Positions 42,991 through 55,095 of a DNA stretch of 64,000 nt are shown here, one piece after another. Made by a program: the position numbers and the translations under genes. The notes below the pieces were generated by a model, which saw only the letters and a program-made list of their open reading frames with translations, was not told where the DNA came from and did not search any database. Within the stretch, counting starts at the first letter, position 1, and the number at the start of each line of letters is the position of its first letter. Source of the stretch: Heliocidaris erythrogramma (taxonomy: Eukaryota > Echinodermata > Echinoidea > Camarodonta > Echinometridae); the NCBI GenBank assembly GCA_025617745.1, contig CM046866.1, forward strand, positions 19,289,725 to 19,353,724, given 5' to 3'.

Positions 42991-43034
42991 TTTAGAACTC
43001 TTTGAACTGTAGACTACATGTAACACATGCACAG

Positions 43035-43352
43035 GCCATAAAGGACAATCCAGCCTTGGTGATAAGATGATTTGTGTGATAGGTAGCACATTGTTATAAG
43101 TCCTCATAAAAGAAGTATTGTTTTCGAAAAAGTGTCATTTTAGTAATTTGTGTGTTGGAGCAAATGGGGAGTTGTCTGCCACTACATCACAGCGACATTA
43201 CAGATGCGGTCAATATGAAATTCCCATATGTATATTGATTACAAACTTTCTTATTGCTTGTCCGAGTTTGTTCAAAGTTTGACCAATCTGCTTCTCTGAT
43301 TTTTCCTCTCTTTCTGAACAACTTTTAATTAAGGTTAGATTTTCCCTTTAGC
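43035..43352. mobile_element. TTAA-family element, short
   Basis: AAAGGACAATCCAGCCTTGG and, inverted, AAAGGGAAAATCTAACCTTA bound about 320 bp. The interior resembles the half-elements at 42650 and 52663 (TGTCTGCCACTACATC..., GATTACAAACTTTCTTATTG). Confidence 0.5.
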
Positions 43353-43359
43353 TTATTTT

Positions 43360-45225
43360 GAGATGTTTGCATGTATATGGTGTTTTCAGAATAATAACTT
43401 CAGTCTGCTTGCAGACTATCCTTCATTATAGAAAGGCATACAGAATCATATGCAGTTTAGATATCGGACAGACCCGGATTTGTAGTACTACTGCACATTG
43501 CGGACATTGTATTGCTCTTTTGTGTTGCAGATTACTATTATGCTGACATTTCTTTTTTAAAGGGATTTTCCCTTTGGAATGTCACCACAACCCAACAAAT
43601 GATTGTCTCTTTGCTATTATAGCTAGTGATAGTTTAGTGATTCCTTATTACGATGATTTGAAACATGATATTTCATTTTGTTTTCTGTAGTCAGAATGTA
43701 TATATTAGAGTACATGTATATGAACATTGCCCAAGCAAGTCTCTAATCTTTTGATTCAAAGTTTATGTATTGTACACAGAATTATACAAAATGCTCAAAG
43801 TACATCTTTTTGTATTTTTGCTTCAAGATGTTTCAAGATGACTGTTGAAACGTTGAAGCAAATGACACAAATGAATATTCATAGGAATGCTAAAGCTGGA
43901 TATAGCACTTTCCCCCAAAGTGCCTTGATCATTTCACAAGCATTGTTGCACATACGTGTGAGGTTGGTTTGCCTTTGACTTTGGTGGTGTCTCTGGTAAT
44001 TGAAAAGTTGTAAATTGTTGAGTATTGTTTATCATACAGTGAATGGGGACATCCATGTAACTTATTGTTGTCTGGAGCAGCAAAATGTAAACAATTTTAT
44101 GACAGGGTTTGGTGATTTTGTTCCTTTACAAAGCAGTATAATTGTACATAAGCTAACAGAATGGGCTGTGGCTTTTGGGAACTGAACCCTTTTGTTTACA
44201 ACTAATTTCAACATTATATCATGAATGATATTTGAACCACGCTGTACATAATATGATGAATTACATTGGGAAAAATGGTAAAGCAATCGTGTTTTCCTTT
44301 ATCACTATACACAGAAATATAATCATACATTTGATGTAGTAGTCATTAAGATTTAATCTGTTAAGCATTTAGCAGAAGGCTGATTTTTCCTGAAGGAAAA
44401 AAGTGATTTTGCAATGTATGCAAATTGTGTATTGTATTTTTTGTTGTTGAATTTATGGCTTTAAGCGTTTATGATTGATAATGCCTTATTTTGATCATGG
44501 ACCAAAGGATATTTAGGATTCCATGTCAGACCAACAAATGCATTTCATTCACATTCATTTCAATAACAAAAAACCCCAAACTGCAAAGTACGAATATGAT
44601 GCCTTGTAGGAAGTGCAGCAGACACTGTGTTATTGAATTGATAAGTACAATAATTGAAAGTGTTTACATGTACATGTGCGTACACTATAATGTGGATCAT
44701 GTAATATGCAGTGTATCGCAAAAGTGTCTATGTTAAGTGTATGTATTGTATATATTGTTTGTACAAAAGAAATTATGCATACATGTAATCAGAAAGAAAA
44801 GTGTTTGAAATGTCTTTTTTATGTCGGTCATTTTGTGGTACTGGATCATTTTATACAGAAAGAAATGTTATGCATCTTGATTGCTTTTGTAACTAATATG
44901 ATTACTATTTTGTACTGATTTTTTTAAAAGATAATGTTCTGCCTTTTCTTACATTTTGTAGTGTACATGTATTTTTATATATTGACAGTGCTAGAATTTG
45001 AAGTTGGTAATTTTAAGCCAGGATTATGAAAGAAATTGGATAAGTGTACATTTGAGATTCCATGCAACGTCGTTTTTTGATGCATTATACCCGTTGCTCC
45101 CTTTTTACCAAAATAAATGCAAAATATCTTCTTTTGTAAGCAAATATTATTTGACTCTTTTACTCTTATTTTGTACCCAGGAATGAGAGAATGGATGACG
45201 AAGTGGGGGATACTTGTTTTCCCAA
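43360..45225. other. AT-rich unassigned sequence
   Basis: No repeat family, coding frame or splice pair recognised. AATAAA occurs at 45112-45117. Confidence 0.4.
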
Positions 45226-45535
45226 AAGTTTGTTTTTACAAAAGTTCATAATTCTGAAAATTTGTAATTTCGAAACACAAATTTCCCATTGCAGAGGGTT
45301 CATGATTCCATAAATGAAAAAAGGTTCATAGTTCCGAACATTTGATTACTCTGAAGGTTCGTAGTTCTAAAAATGCAATAGAGCCATATAATAATTTTTC
45401 GGAATTATGAACCTTCGGATATATGAACCCTTTTTCATTTTTTTCAGAATTATGAACCATCAGAGCAACGAACCTTCGGAAAAACAAACCTGCAGAATTA
45501 TGAACCTTCGGAAAAACGACATGTAACCGATGAAA
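45226..45535. repeat. Foldback array of GGTTCATAATTCCGAA units
   Basis: The left half carries AAAGGTTCATAGTTCCGAA-type units and the right half the reverse, TTCGGAATTATGAACCTT, repeated at least four times (about 45398-45525). The halves can pair into a hairpin of about 140 bp per arm. Non-coding. Confidence 0.75.
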
Positions 45536-45545
45536 ATTTAATGAC

Positions 45546-46160
45546 AATGATAAGGTGAGTTACGTGATCCTTCTAAAAAAGTAGTGAAGTGTGAAATTGC
45601 ACAATTCTTTAACTTAATAATACAACTTAAAGTTAAATTGTGATATACATTGAAAATAGAAAATGAGAAGTTGCTGGTGGGAAGAACAGGAAGATTTATT
45701 ATAATGGTAAAACAGCAATAATGAAGAGGAAATTTGATATGAAACTGAAAAAGTGTAGAAGTGACTGATGTGTGTGAAACCTGGATATTTCCTCTAGTTA
45801 GCGAGAAGGAAGAAAATCACAAATCAAGATAAACTAAAAAAAAAAAATTGTCAGAAACACATGTATGTAGATTCTTAACTGAATATTTGTCGAACCTTTG
45901 GCATTAATTTCCCTAGTAAATGAGAGTGTTGATGATGTATAATCCAGAGAACATTCAGCTGACCGACATTCCAAAACAATATTAGGAAATTATGCATGCA
46001 TCGCTTTGCATAATAATTAATTTCTCTTGTTCTCTTCCTTGACTCTTTAGAAAATTTTTCACTTTCTTGTTTCTTTTATTTCAGATGTATTGTGCATGAA
46101 ACATTTTAGAAACATTTGCAATTGTTTCACATGAAAAGTTGCAGAGATGGTGGAATTTTC
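45546..46160. other. AT-rich unassigned sequence
   Basis: Nothing recognisable seen. Confidence 0.4.
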
Positions 46161-46164
46161 GGGT

Positions 46165-46390
46165 CCGCTCGCTATTCATAAGGACCGCTATACATAGAAA
46201 ACCGCTATTCATTTAACACGCGTTATGATTAGCGGTCCTTATGAATGGAGGTCTTTATGAATAGGGAGGAAATTTGTCTATGGTTTGCTCGCTATTCATA
46301 AGGACCGCTATTCATACAAAACCACTATTCATTTAGTTACGCATTATGGATAGCGGTCCTTATGAATAGCGGTCCTTGATACTAGCGAGG
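46165..46390. repeat. GCTATTCATAAGGACCGC foldback repeat
   Basis: GCTCGCTATTCATAAGGACC occurs at about 46167 and 46288; the inverse GCGGTCCTTATGAATAG occurs near 46231, 46353 and 46365. Two hairpin units in tandem (period about 121 bp), each with an AATGGTTTTC/GAAAACC-like spacer. Bounded by GCTCGCTA and TACTAGCGAG, an inverted pair. Confidence 0.75.
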
Positions 46391-47790
46391 TTACACCAGG
46401 ATTTTAATGCTTCGTCTCTTCAACTGTAAGTTGTCTTAGGTTGGAATGTGATGAAATGGGATTATACCATACAAATATATCTCAGAAAAGTTAATGGTTG
46501 GTCAAAAAATATACACTTGATAATCAGTTACCTCTGAGGAGGTATAGTTGTGCAATTTAATAGTGCAATTTGGATATTATGAAAGTGGCAAGATTCTGAA
46601 ATTGTTTACTAAAAACATGAATTTTCAATCAACAGTGACAGTAAATTGAAGCTCCTAATGGCACCATCTTTCAACAAGATTTGGTAATAGTGTCTGTGCC
46701 TCTAATTTTCCCATCATGCCCCATTCTAGTTTGTAGATGCTTAGAATGTATCTGTAGGCAATTTTCCACAGATGCAACATCAAAAATAATACTTTGAAAT
46801 ATAAAATGTTCCTATTTACCAAACAGCTGTTTGTCGAAATTCAAAATAAAACGCAATTAATTTTCAAATTATAATCTCAATCTAGCAGTTACTGTTAAGT
46901 GGCGCTGTTCAAGTTTTGCCAGTTTAATGCCATTGAAAGGGAAATATCCTTTTTTGTTTTCTCAATAAATACATTTGGTATGAGCACATACTAGGTACAT
47001 GTATACACTAGTCTGCAAGCACAGACCCTAATTTGACACTGTCAGAAAATCATTGTCTTGAGAGAAGCCTAACCCAGATACCTACTGAGCAGCTATGGTA
47101 CATGGCCTATTGTAGTCTTACAGTGCAGACACTCTTTTACAACTGACCAGGGTGTGTGCCTGCAAACTAGGTATACACTGAGAAACAGTCTTCATTATCT
47201 ACAAATTTCAATTTTTTGAGAAATATTGCACTCTGATTTAATTTTCAACGTTAGCCTGTCTTCACTGCAGTTGATTTAGTATCATAACGCCAACGCAAAT
47301 CAAATAACTCGATATTCGTAAAACTTCACTCACATAAACATCATGTGAAGTCAATAACTGACATGTTTTATGGTGTTCATGAGATTTACTTTTGAAAGTC
47401 TTGGGGGGGGGGGAACAAACCCTTCTGAAAGTGAATTCTCTCTCTGTATCTCTTACCATCCCTCCCCTTCTATATTCCCTGCCCTCTTTCTCTCTCATTC
47501 CCTATCACTCTTTTTAGCTATCTCCCATCCACTTCTAATTCCTTATAGCTCTCTCAAACCCACTTTTCTATAACTCTCAAGTCCCTTTCTCCTATTCTCT
47601 CTCTCTCTCCTGTTCTCTCCCTCCCCCTCTTTCTCTCTCTCTCTCAATACATATGGAAACCCAATACCAAGAGTATTATTACTTGACTCTACAATCTATC
47701 ATGTAGATAAGCTGATTGTATACATTGATTGATAAATTACTCGCTGAGGGACACATGAAGACAAAGGCCTACACAGAGAAATGAAGATAG
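46391..47790. other. Unassigned sequence with CT-rich tract
   Basis: AT-rich DNA, with a CT-rich tract (about 47435-47645) including (CT)n runs and a G11 run near 47403. No genes seen. Confidence 0.45.
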
Positions 47791-47794
47791 ATAA

Positions 47795-48360
47795 ACTATG
47801 GATCTGGGGATATTGACAAGGAAACGGTTCAAAAACCTATATTTATATCCATGGAACTTGGCATAAAAGCCCACCCGGTACTTTGTATTTCAGAAAATGC
47901 TTTGAAACTACTTACATGGTTTCATTCTCATAAGAGGGAAAACAACTTCATTGGAGAGTAGGTAAAAGAGATATATGACAGATTTAGGACTTTCATGAGG
48001 TAATGGTTTAAATTTATAACAATAAAACCTAGTCCATTTATATCCATGATAGTCAGCATGCACTTTAAATTTTAGAAAATGGTGTTGCTTTGAAACTACT
48101 TGCATGGTTTCATTCTTTTAAGAAAGTGGGGAAACTTCATAAAACATCTTATTGGAGAGAAGACAGAAGAGATATAGGATGGATTTAGGGCATTGATGAG
48201 GAAATGGTTCAAACTTGATAACAATAAAAGCTACATTTATAGCCATGAGAGTTTAATAGCATGTACTTTAAAATTTAGAATATGGTGTGGCTCTGAAGCT
48301 ACATAGTTTCATTCTTGTACTTAGGAAGGGAAAAACAACTGCATAAAAATCCTTTATGAA
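47795..48360. repeat. Diverged tandem repeat, three units of about 190-200 bp
   Basis: The phrase TTTGAAACTACTTACATGGT (47900) recurs as TTTGAAACTACTTGCATGGT (48090) and CTGAAGCTACATAGTTTCATT (48290). Each unit also repeats GATGAGGAAATGGTTCAAA and TTTATATCCATG-like phrases. The units have diverged substantially. Confidence 0.75.
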
Positions 48361-48364
48361 ACAA

Positions 48365-48960
48365 GTAAGTACCAAGCAAAACAAAACAAGTTAAGCGTGG
48401 GATGAAGTGATCATTATAGATAATAGTCCTTATTACAGCAAATAGATTTGAAACAATGTGTCAAATTCAGCTTAGGACGTTTTACTTAGTAATGCCCGCA
48501 TAAATTCTACTGAATTCTCCCTCCCTTCTATGAAATATGTTTTGAATAGAAATAACCCCGATTTGTTCCCAATGCAATCAGGTGAAACATTAAATATTTC
48601 TATTGTATGTTGGTTACTCTGATTTTAACACTTTGCATAGGTTTTAAGCCTACAAAAAAGCATCGCAAGTTTATGATTATTAACTTAATCAATTGGTTTT
48701 GTTAAGTTAATTTATTACAATAGCATAAGATGCACTGATTATCTAAAACTTGGTCCCAAGTGCACTTTGTCCTATTGTCCAAAAACAATTATTCAGACAT
48801 CCCTGACTGTACATGTATGTGAATAAATGACATACCATTGGAAAGAGGAGATCTGTGGCTTTAGGGTGCTACTTGTCATTTTGGGGTAAACTAACACAAT
48901 CTCCTCATAATTCAAAATATACCATTGTTGCTTTTATTTTTGATATGCTCTGTATATGTC
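48365..48960. other. AT-rich unassigned sequence
   Basis: Nothing recognisable seen. Confidence 0.4.
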
Positions 48961-49345
48961 ACAGCACTGTGGATCGAGTGGTTGGCTGATTAAGTCTCAA
49001 CCACAGCACTGATGTCCTTTGGCAAGACATCATTCTACATTTGCAACTCTCAACCCAGGTGTGGTAATGGGTACCTTGTAGGAAAGTAAATCCTAGAATA
49101 GTAGAAAGTGTTCAGCACCTTAGGGTAGCCAAGTTAATACATGTAGTTAAATATGTAGGCACCTTGAGCATCCCATAGCATGAATATAATGTGCCCTATA
49201 CAGAGGCGGCGGAACAACGGGCTCGGACAATGGAAGTGGGGGGGACCTTTTGTTTGGCGGACAATTCCATTGTCTTAGCCTGACGTTCCGCCGCCTCTGG
49301 CCCTATATAAATGTAGCTGCTATTATTGTCATTTTTTAATACTGG
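48961..49345 (+). mobile_element. SINE-like repeat
   Basis: GATCGAGTGGTTGGCTGATTA resembles a tRNA-type A-box region. It is followed by TGTCCTTTGGCAAGACATC, CCAGGTGTGGTAATGGGTAC and a 3' part GCATGAATATAATGTGCCCT...GTAGCTGCTATTATTGTC, a layout I associate with tRNA-derived SINEs of sea urchins. Interrupted by the element at 49201-49299. Confidence 0.6.
49201..49299. mobile_element. 99-bp hAT-like element inside the SINE
   Basis: Perfect 15-bp ends CAGAGGCGGCGGAAC and GTTCCGCCGCCTCTG, flanked by exact GCCCTATA (49193-49200 and 49300-49307). The 8-bp duplication and CAGNGGCGG ends fit hAT. Nearly the whole length can fold (GACAATGGAA / TTCCATTGTC). Confidence 0.92.
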
Positions 49346-49674
49346 AAAACAAACAGAAAAATTATATCACATAAAATCATGCATAAAAAGTGCAGCAATC
49401 AACGAGTAGAATATATTTTTTTTACCTTGCCCTTCTTCGGTTTAGAAAGTTTCTTAAATGTAAACCAAGCTCAAATAGAGTGGGGCAACTATTTTGTCCC
49501 ATATGTTACTGACCACATTTAAGATTTTATTTAATAACAGTTTATAGTTCTACTAGAGGTTTGATCAGACAAAATACAGAATAAATTTATATATTTCTAT
49601 CAATTTATTTTCACAATTCCATAATACAATTCCATAACACTTGGTAACATATTGGACAAACATTGGACCTGCCT

Positions 49675-50024
49675 TAGTCTAGTTCTGGACTCTCTTTACT
49701 GAATTCTTTTTTTCGACGACTGTATGTATTATGCCGAGTGATTGGCGCGATCCGGAAACCTGATGGCCCGAGCAAAAGAGAGTCCAGTGAAATTGCTCCA
49801 CGCTGACGTCAGGGGTCCAAAGTTCACTAGCGCTTTAGCATGGGGAGGTGCGGCCAATTTTAATTGCTCTCCCTGAAAAATCTCAGGGAAAGTCGTCAGC
49901 GTGGAGCAATTGCACTGGACTCTTTTTTCGGGGCCAACAGGTTCTCGCGATCGTGCCATCACTCGGCTTATCGCGTATAGTCAGCGAATAAAAAAATCAA
50001 TAAAAAGAGTCCAGAACTAGACTA
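49675..50024. mobile_element. 350-bp MULE-like foldback element, 9-bp duplication
   Basis: Ends TAGTCTAGTTCTGGACTC and, inverted, the same; flanked by exact GACCTGCCT (49666-49674 and 50025-50033). A second inverted pair lies inside (AATTGCTCCACGCTGACG / CGTCAGCGTGGAGCAATT). Nine-bp duplications are typical of Mutator-like elements. Non-autonomous. Confidence 0.9.
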
Positions 50025-50039
50025 GACCTGCCTAGGAAT

Positions 50040-50827
50040 GAGTATTCTTTATATGTGTAAATAGAAAATAAAAGTAAATGCATTGTCAATTTGATGCAAA
50101 TGTATCAATATTCATGAAGGGTTGATGATAATCATTTACTGGCGACCCCTCATAAATATCAATACATTTTCACTGAATTGTAATGGGATTCATATTAAAA
50201 ACAAGACTTGCAGCTAAAAAGCTGATATTGTTTGTTTTTACAAAGTTTGTACAAAATAATGAAAACATCAAGAAACAAAAATAACAAAGTAAATAATATT
50301 GTATAGTAAGGAAACACATTTGAAAGATGAAATTTAAATAAGGAAGTTTCTTGTAGCATGAAGATGAGTAAAATCGTAGTAAATTATGGTTTCAGAAACA
50401 ACGAGTTATAAGCGTTTCTTTAACAATATGCAAATTATGTCATTGTACTTAAAGCAAACCAAGGGAATTATCACTGTGAAAATTCACTGTAAAATATCAG
50501 TTGTATAAAGGGATATTTACATATTCCAATCCAAAAAGAATTATAAGTTCTTTCATATAAAATATTAAAATTATGACCTGCACATACTGAATCAAGAGCA
50601 TAATTATATTTATGTTAATAAATCCAAGATCACAGGAACAGGTGGCTTGTGAGAAGCATATAGACAGCAAAGAGAAGAAATGTAAAGAAATGTAGGGAAG
50701 AATGAATCATTGAAATATAGAAAATCGGAATCTGAATTCTGAACACTTAACATCGAAGTGTTCAAATGGTGGAGGTAAACAAAATCGGAACTGAAAAATG
50801 TCTTCATACTTCATACTTCATACTGAC
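50040..50827. other. AT-rich unassigned sequence
   Basis: Nothing recognisable seen beyond a short CTTCATACTTCATACT direct repeat near 50804. Confidence 0.4.
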
Positions 50828-51799
50828 CTTAAAAGTGCCCCCAGAAGACGAGATAAAACAGGACGAGAAGACGAGACAATAAGACACAAATACGAGATCC
50901 TCAATCTTGTCAAGTAGATTTGATTTGGCTGAAAAGATGAGATGACGAGATCTTTTATCCCATCAAGTACACTTCATTTGGAAAAGAAGACGAGATACAG
51001 GATCTCGTCAAGTCGACTTCATTTGGACGAGAAAACAAGAAGACCAGATCCTGGATGTCGTCAATTCGACTTGATGAAGACGAGAAGACAAGAAGACAAG
51101 ATCCAGGATCTCGTCAAGTCGACTTCATCAGGATGAGAAAACAAGAAGACCAGATCCTGGATCAAGTTGACTTGATGCGGATGAGAAGACAAGACGACGA
51201 GATACTGGATCTTGTAAAGTCAACTTGACGAGAATGAAAAGACAAAAAGATATTTAGATCTTGTATCTTGTCAAGTCGACATGGTTAAGACGAGAAGACA
51301 AAAAATGATATAATTTCTTCTAGTCGACTTGATTAGGACATAAAGATGAGAAGACAAGTTACTGGATCTTGTCTTCTTGTCTTCTCGTTCTCATCATGTC
51401 AACTTGACTAGATGCAGGATCTTCTCATTTCCTTGTCCAAATCAAGTCGACTTGACGAGATCTTGTTTTCTTGTCTTCTCGTCCTGATGAAGTCACCTTG
51501 ACAAGATCCAGTATCTTGTCTTCTGGTGTTCTCATCCTCATCAAGTCCACTCGTCAAGATCCGGGATCTTGCCTTCTCATTTTCTCGTCCTCATCAAGAG
51601 GACTTGATGAGCTGGATCTCGTCTTCTTGTCCAAATGAAGTCGACTTCATGAGATACAAGATCTCATCCTCTCATCTTGTCAGCCAAATTAAATCTACTT
51701 GTGTCTTCTCGTTTTGTCTTGTCTTCTTGACTCGTTTCCTTGTCTTCTCATCTCGTCTTCTCGTCCTGATTCATCTCGTCTTCTGGGGGCACTTTTAAG
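50828..51799. mobile_element. 972-bp giant GA/CT foldback element
   Basis: Outer ends CTTAAAAGTGCCCCCAGAAG and its exact reverse complement. The left arm is a purine-rich tandem array (period about 57 bp) of GACGAGAAGACAAGAAGAC, GATCCTGGATC and CAAGTCGACTTGAT; the right arm is the pyrimidine-rich mirror. Each unit contains small palindromes, so the DNA can form nested hairpins. Flanking TTAA at both ends may be the target duplication. Frames are low-complexity and not genes. Confidence 0.85.
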
Positions 51800-52656
51800 C
51801 TTCTGTACAATCATTGCAATATCAAAACCTCTTCATTTTCTATGCAGCAGGCACTTAAAACTTGAGGTTTCACAATAATTGTTTGTTCATAATGTACCAA
51901 ATCGAGAGTTTCACTTCAATTACATGGCCGCTCTGAATAGATTTCCCATCATATAGTTCGTTTGAAGGACATAATTATATCCACCATTTGGGGTAGAAGC
52001 TAACATGGATTGAATTGTGCATAAAGCTAACATTTCACCCAGTTTTTTTCAAATAATTCAACATCTTAATTGATTTTCCAGAAATTTTGAATGAATCTTT
52101 TATCATTGGCCTTATAATATTCAATTCTAGTATCTCTGTTAAAATACATGCACATCACACACAGGCTTTCAAAAAAAAAAAAAATCAATGAACTAGGATG
52201 ATATTCAGATTTGATTATATATTGCTTGAATACAGGTGTAAGTGAAAGCGTAATTGAAATATGTGTTGATTGGTTTACTGTGGAAGGCATTAGTGAAAGT
52301 TTCAGAAAAACTGAGAAAGAATCAGGAAATTATTTCTTTTAAAGTCGAGATCATTAATGATATGGAGAATCTCCTACATGTACTGGCATACAGACATTAT
52401 GCTTGCAGTTATATATATAGTATTCCCACTAAGTGTGCACAAAAAAATGAAACCTTAATTAACCCCCCCCCCCCCCCCCCCCCATTTTCCCCTTTTAATG
52501 CAAACAACTTTTTGGTATCATACTTTTATTTTTATGTCCTGCTACAAAATATAATTATAAAAATCAATTTATAAAGGGATATTTTGAGCAATTTGGGAGT
52601 ATAACAAATGACTGCATCAAGACAGCATGGGATATTTCCAATATCATTACCTATCT
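51800..52656. other. AT-rich sequence with poly-C tract
   Basis: Holds a C22 run at about 52463-52484. No coding or repeat-family signal otherwise. Confidence 0.45.
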
Positions 52657-52662
52657 CAACCT

Positions 52663-53170
52663 TAAAGGGGATGTCCGCCTTGATATCGAGAAGGAGAAAA
52701 ATTAAAGAAACGGATCAATATAGTTTGAGCAAATTCCAATAAAAAATAAGAAAGTTATGAATTTTTGAAGTTGCAAACAATCAAACACAAAGTGGCAACT
52801 CCCCGACATATCTTGCAAGCTCCTCTACTTAAAATGATGATACATTTTCATTTTTCTAAAGAAATCATACATGCAATCTAGATATAATCATTGCAAATAT
52901 ATTTTTACACAAAACCTGTATGAAGCAAATATATTCCTTCATCAACAACTAAGAAAATGAAAATTTATTAAATTTTCTGTACAGACCAAATGGGGGATGA
53001 GCTCGCAAGATACATTACTGAGTTGCCTATTGCTTGTGACCAATTACAAGTTTAAAAATGCATAATTTTCTTATTTCTTGCCGGGCTTTGCTCTAACTTT
53101 TCCTTATCTGTTTCTCTCATTTTCCTGCCAATATTCAAAGAAAAACTATAAGGGTGGACTTCCCCTTTAG
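52663..53170. mobile_element. TTAA-family foldback element, about 508 bp
   Basis: TTAAAGGGGATGTCCGCC opens, and TGGACTTCCCCTTTAG closes as its inverse. The halves are imperfect inverted copies (GGCAACTCCCCGACATAT versus ATACATTACTGAGTTGCC). The TTAAAGGGG start resembles the element at 23010. Related repeats lie at 42650 and 43035. Confidence 0.7.
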
Positions 53171-54677
53171 ATATATTAAAGTTTTTCTTAGTTTCCAACC
53201 CATTGCTTGATTTTTCTGCTTTAACCCAAGCAAACTTTACATGAATGATTTATTCCCCATTAATGTCTTGCTAAAAGGCAAGCAATTGATGACTTGTTTT
53301 TCTCAGCGAAACGGCCTTTGGAATAATTGCACAATGCATGTATTCTACCTTCATATACAATAATATCATTCATTGCATTATACAGTATATGTCTTGTGAT
53401 TATATATGCATGCTCAATGGGCATACTAATATCTGTCTATAATTCATTGAAAAAAAGGAGAATAGATCTAATGGTAAGCAGTCAAATCTCATTTTCACCA
53501 ATGATTTTTTTTTCACCATGTAAAACCAAGTCCCCCCACACACAATGGACAATATTTGCGCAATAATGAGCATGTCCCAGGTATATATCCCACATGTTAC
53601 CAAATATTACAGATTGTGTTATGGAAATATGAACATACAGTGACATAGAGATATCATTTTACTTGATATTTTGTCTGATCCACGCTCCAGCAGAGCTATC
53701 ATCTTGATACAGTCATCAGATATATACCAAAATCTTAGATGTGGTCAGTAACGTATGGGAGAAAACAGTTTGGACTTGCCCTAAATGATTTTACTTTCTT
53801 CATTCAAAAGACTGTAGACTGTAGAGCTTCCTACCAGTGCATCAATTGATCATGCCTGTATGTCTTGATATTGATTCTCATGACCATGAAGTGTCATTCT
53901 ATGGTTTCAATCCACTTCATATTAAATTTATCACACTAAGGTTTTGTCTGTACCAGGCCATGTTCATTGACAATGTCACTAATATTTGAACTGGATTGGA
54001 GCATGCCCAAAGCACCCAATCTTAATAGGAAGATGTTTTTACTAGTCTACATATTTTGCATGTAAATGCAGATCCAATCAAGCATCAGTATTAAAGGATG
54101 CATATCAAATCAATGAATTTGATCACTTTAAATATTAAAACAGTATCGTCACCGACACAATACCTTGCAATTAATATTCGCTGATATTCCAGGTATCCCA
54201 GGTATTTCATCAAATAAAATGATGCATGAGAGGGAGTGCTTTATTGCACTTTCGATCAATAAATCCACCCACGTAAATGCACCCACGCTATTTCACCATT
54301 ATCTCTGATCAATAAATGTTTACATGTCTATGGTCTATATCACATTAATTCATCTCTTTCCGACATACCCCCCTCTCTTGAGATATTTGAGAAAGTAAGT
54401 ACAGAAATATATCTATCTAATCATGAAGCTGGAGAGCTGGGTGGTACATGTATGACAGATGCTCCGGAAAAGCTCCACATTCAATATCCTATTAAAACTA
54501 ACCAAATTTGTAACTTCAACCCCAGACCAAACACATTTCCTAAGTCTTACCCTCTTCCGGACACAAAATCATAACCCTGACCCTATATCTACAACGAAGT
54601 AAAGCCTGTAGCATTTGCTGTAGGAGGGTCATTCCATGAGGTTGGGGCAAAACTTATGATGATGTCCCCCCATGTAA
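53171..54677. other. AT-rich unassigned sequence
   Basis: No gene found. A CCCTAA-like cluster (about 54510-54585) belongs to the dispersed type seen near 8460. Confidence 0.4.
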
Positions 54678-55092
54678 AGCCCGGCGCACACTATACGATC
54701 CAACTGCGACCCGATTTTCGAACAAATTGCAGTTTGCATTAAATGTGAAAGTTAAAAGAGTGAAATTATCTCATTTGAAGTTCGGAATAATGATACAAAT
54801 ACTAATATTGAAATTTTGGTAACTGCAATTCTTCTGGTTAGAGTAAAGGCCAAATCGGCTTCAAATCTTAGTCGATCGCAAGATTGGTATGACGTCACTA
54901 CGATTTGGAACTGGATCCGCTTTTATTCCTACACGGGGGCTCGCAGTAACCCAGAATTTTAATTTTAGTATTCAAACTACTATTCGGAACTTTGATCATG
55001 AAGATTTTACATGTTTGAAGGTTCATATTAAATGTTTTAACAACTTTTCCCAAAATCGCATCGTAGTCAGATCGTGCAGTGTGCGCCGGGCC
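54678..55092. mobile_element. PIF/Harbinger-like MITE, 415 bp
   Basis: AGCCCGGCGCACACTATACG and, inverted, GGCCCGGCGCACACTGCACG; TAA flanks each end (54675-54677 and 55093-55095). A 3-bp TAA duplication is typical of PIF/Harbinger. Non-coding. Confidence 0.82.
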
Positions 55093-55095
55093 TAA

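Noticed and set aside
46165-46390. CRISPR-like array of regularly spaced palindromes
   Set aside because: Eukaryotic context, both orientations, no unique spacers and no associated genes; it is a foldback repeat.
47403-47645. Regulatory polypyrimidine element
   Set aside because: CT/CTCT microsatellite with a G-run; no gene nearby that it could be tied to.
50942-51798. Frames rich in Ser/Arg in the giant palindrome
   Set aside because: Purely a result of GA/CT repeat units; not a gene and not an RS protein.
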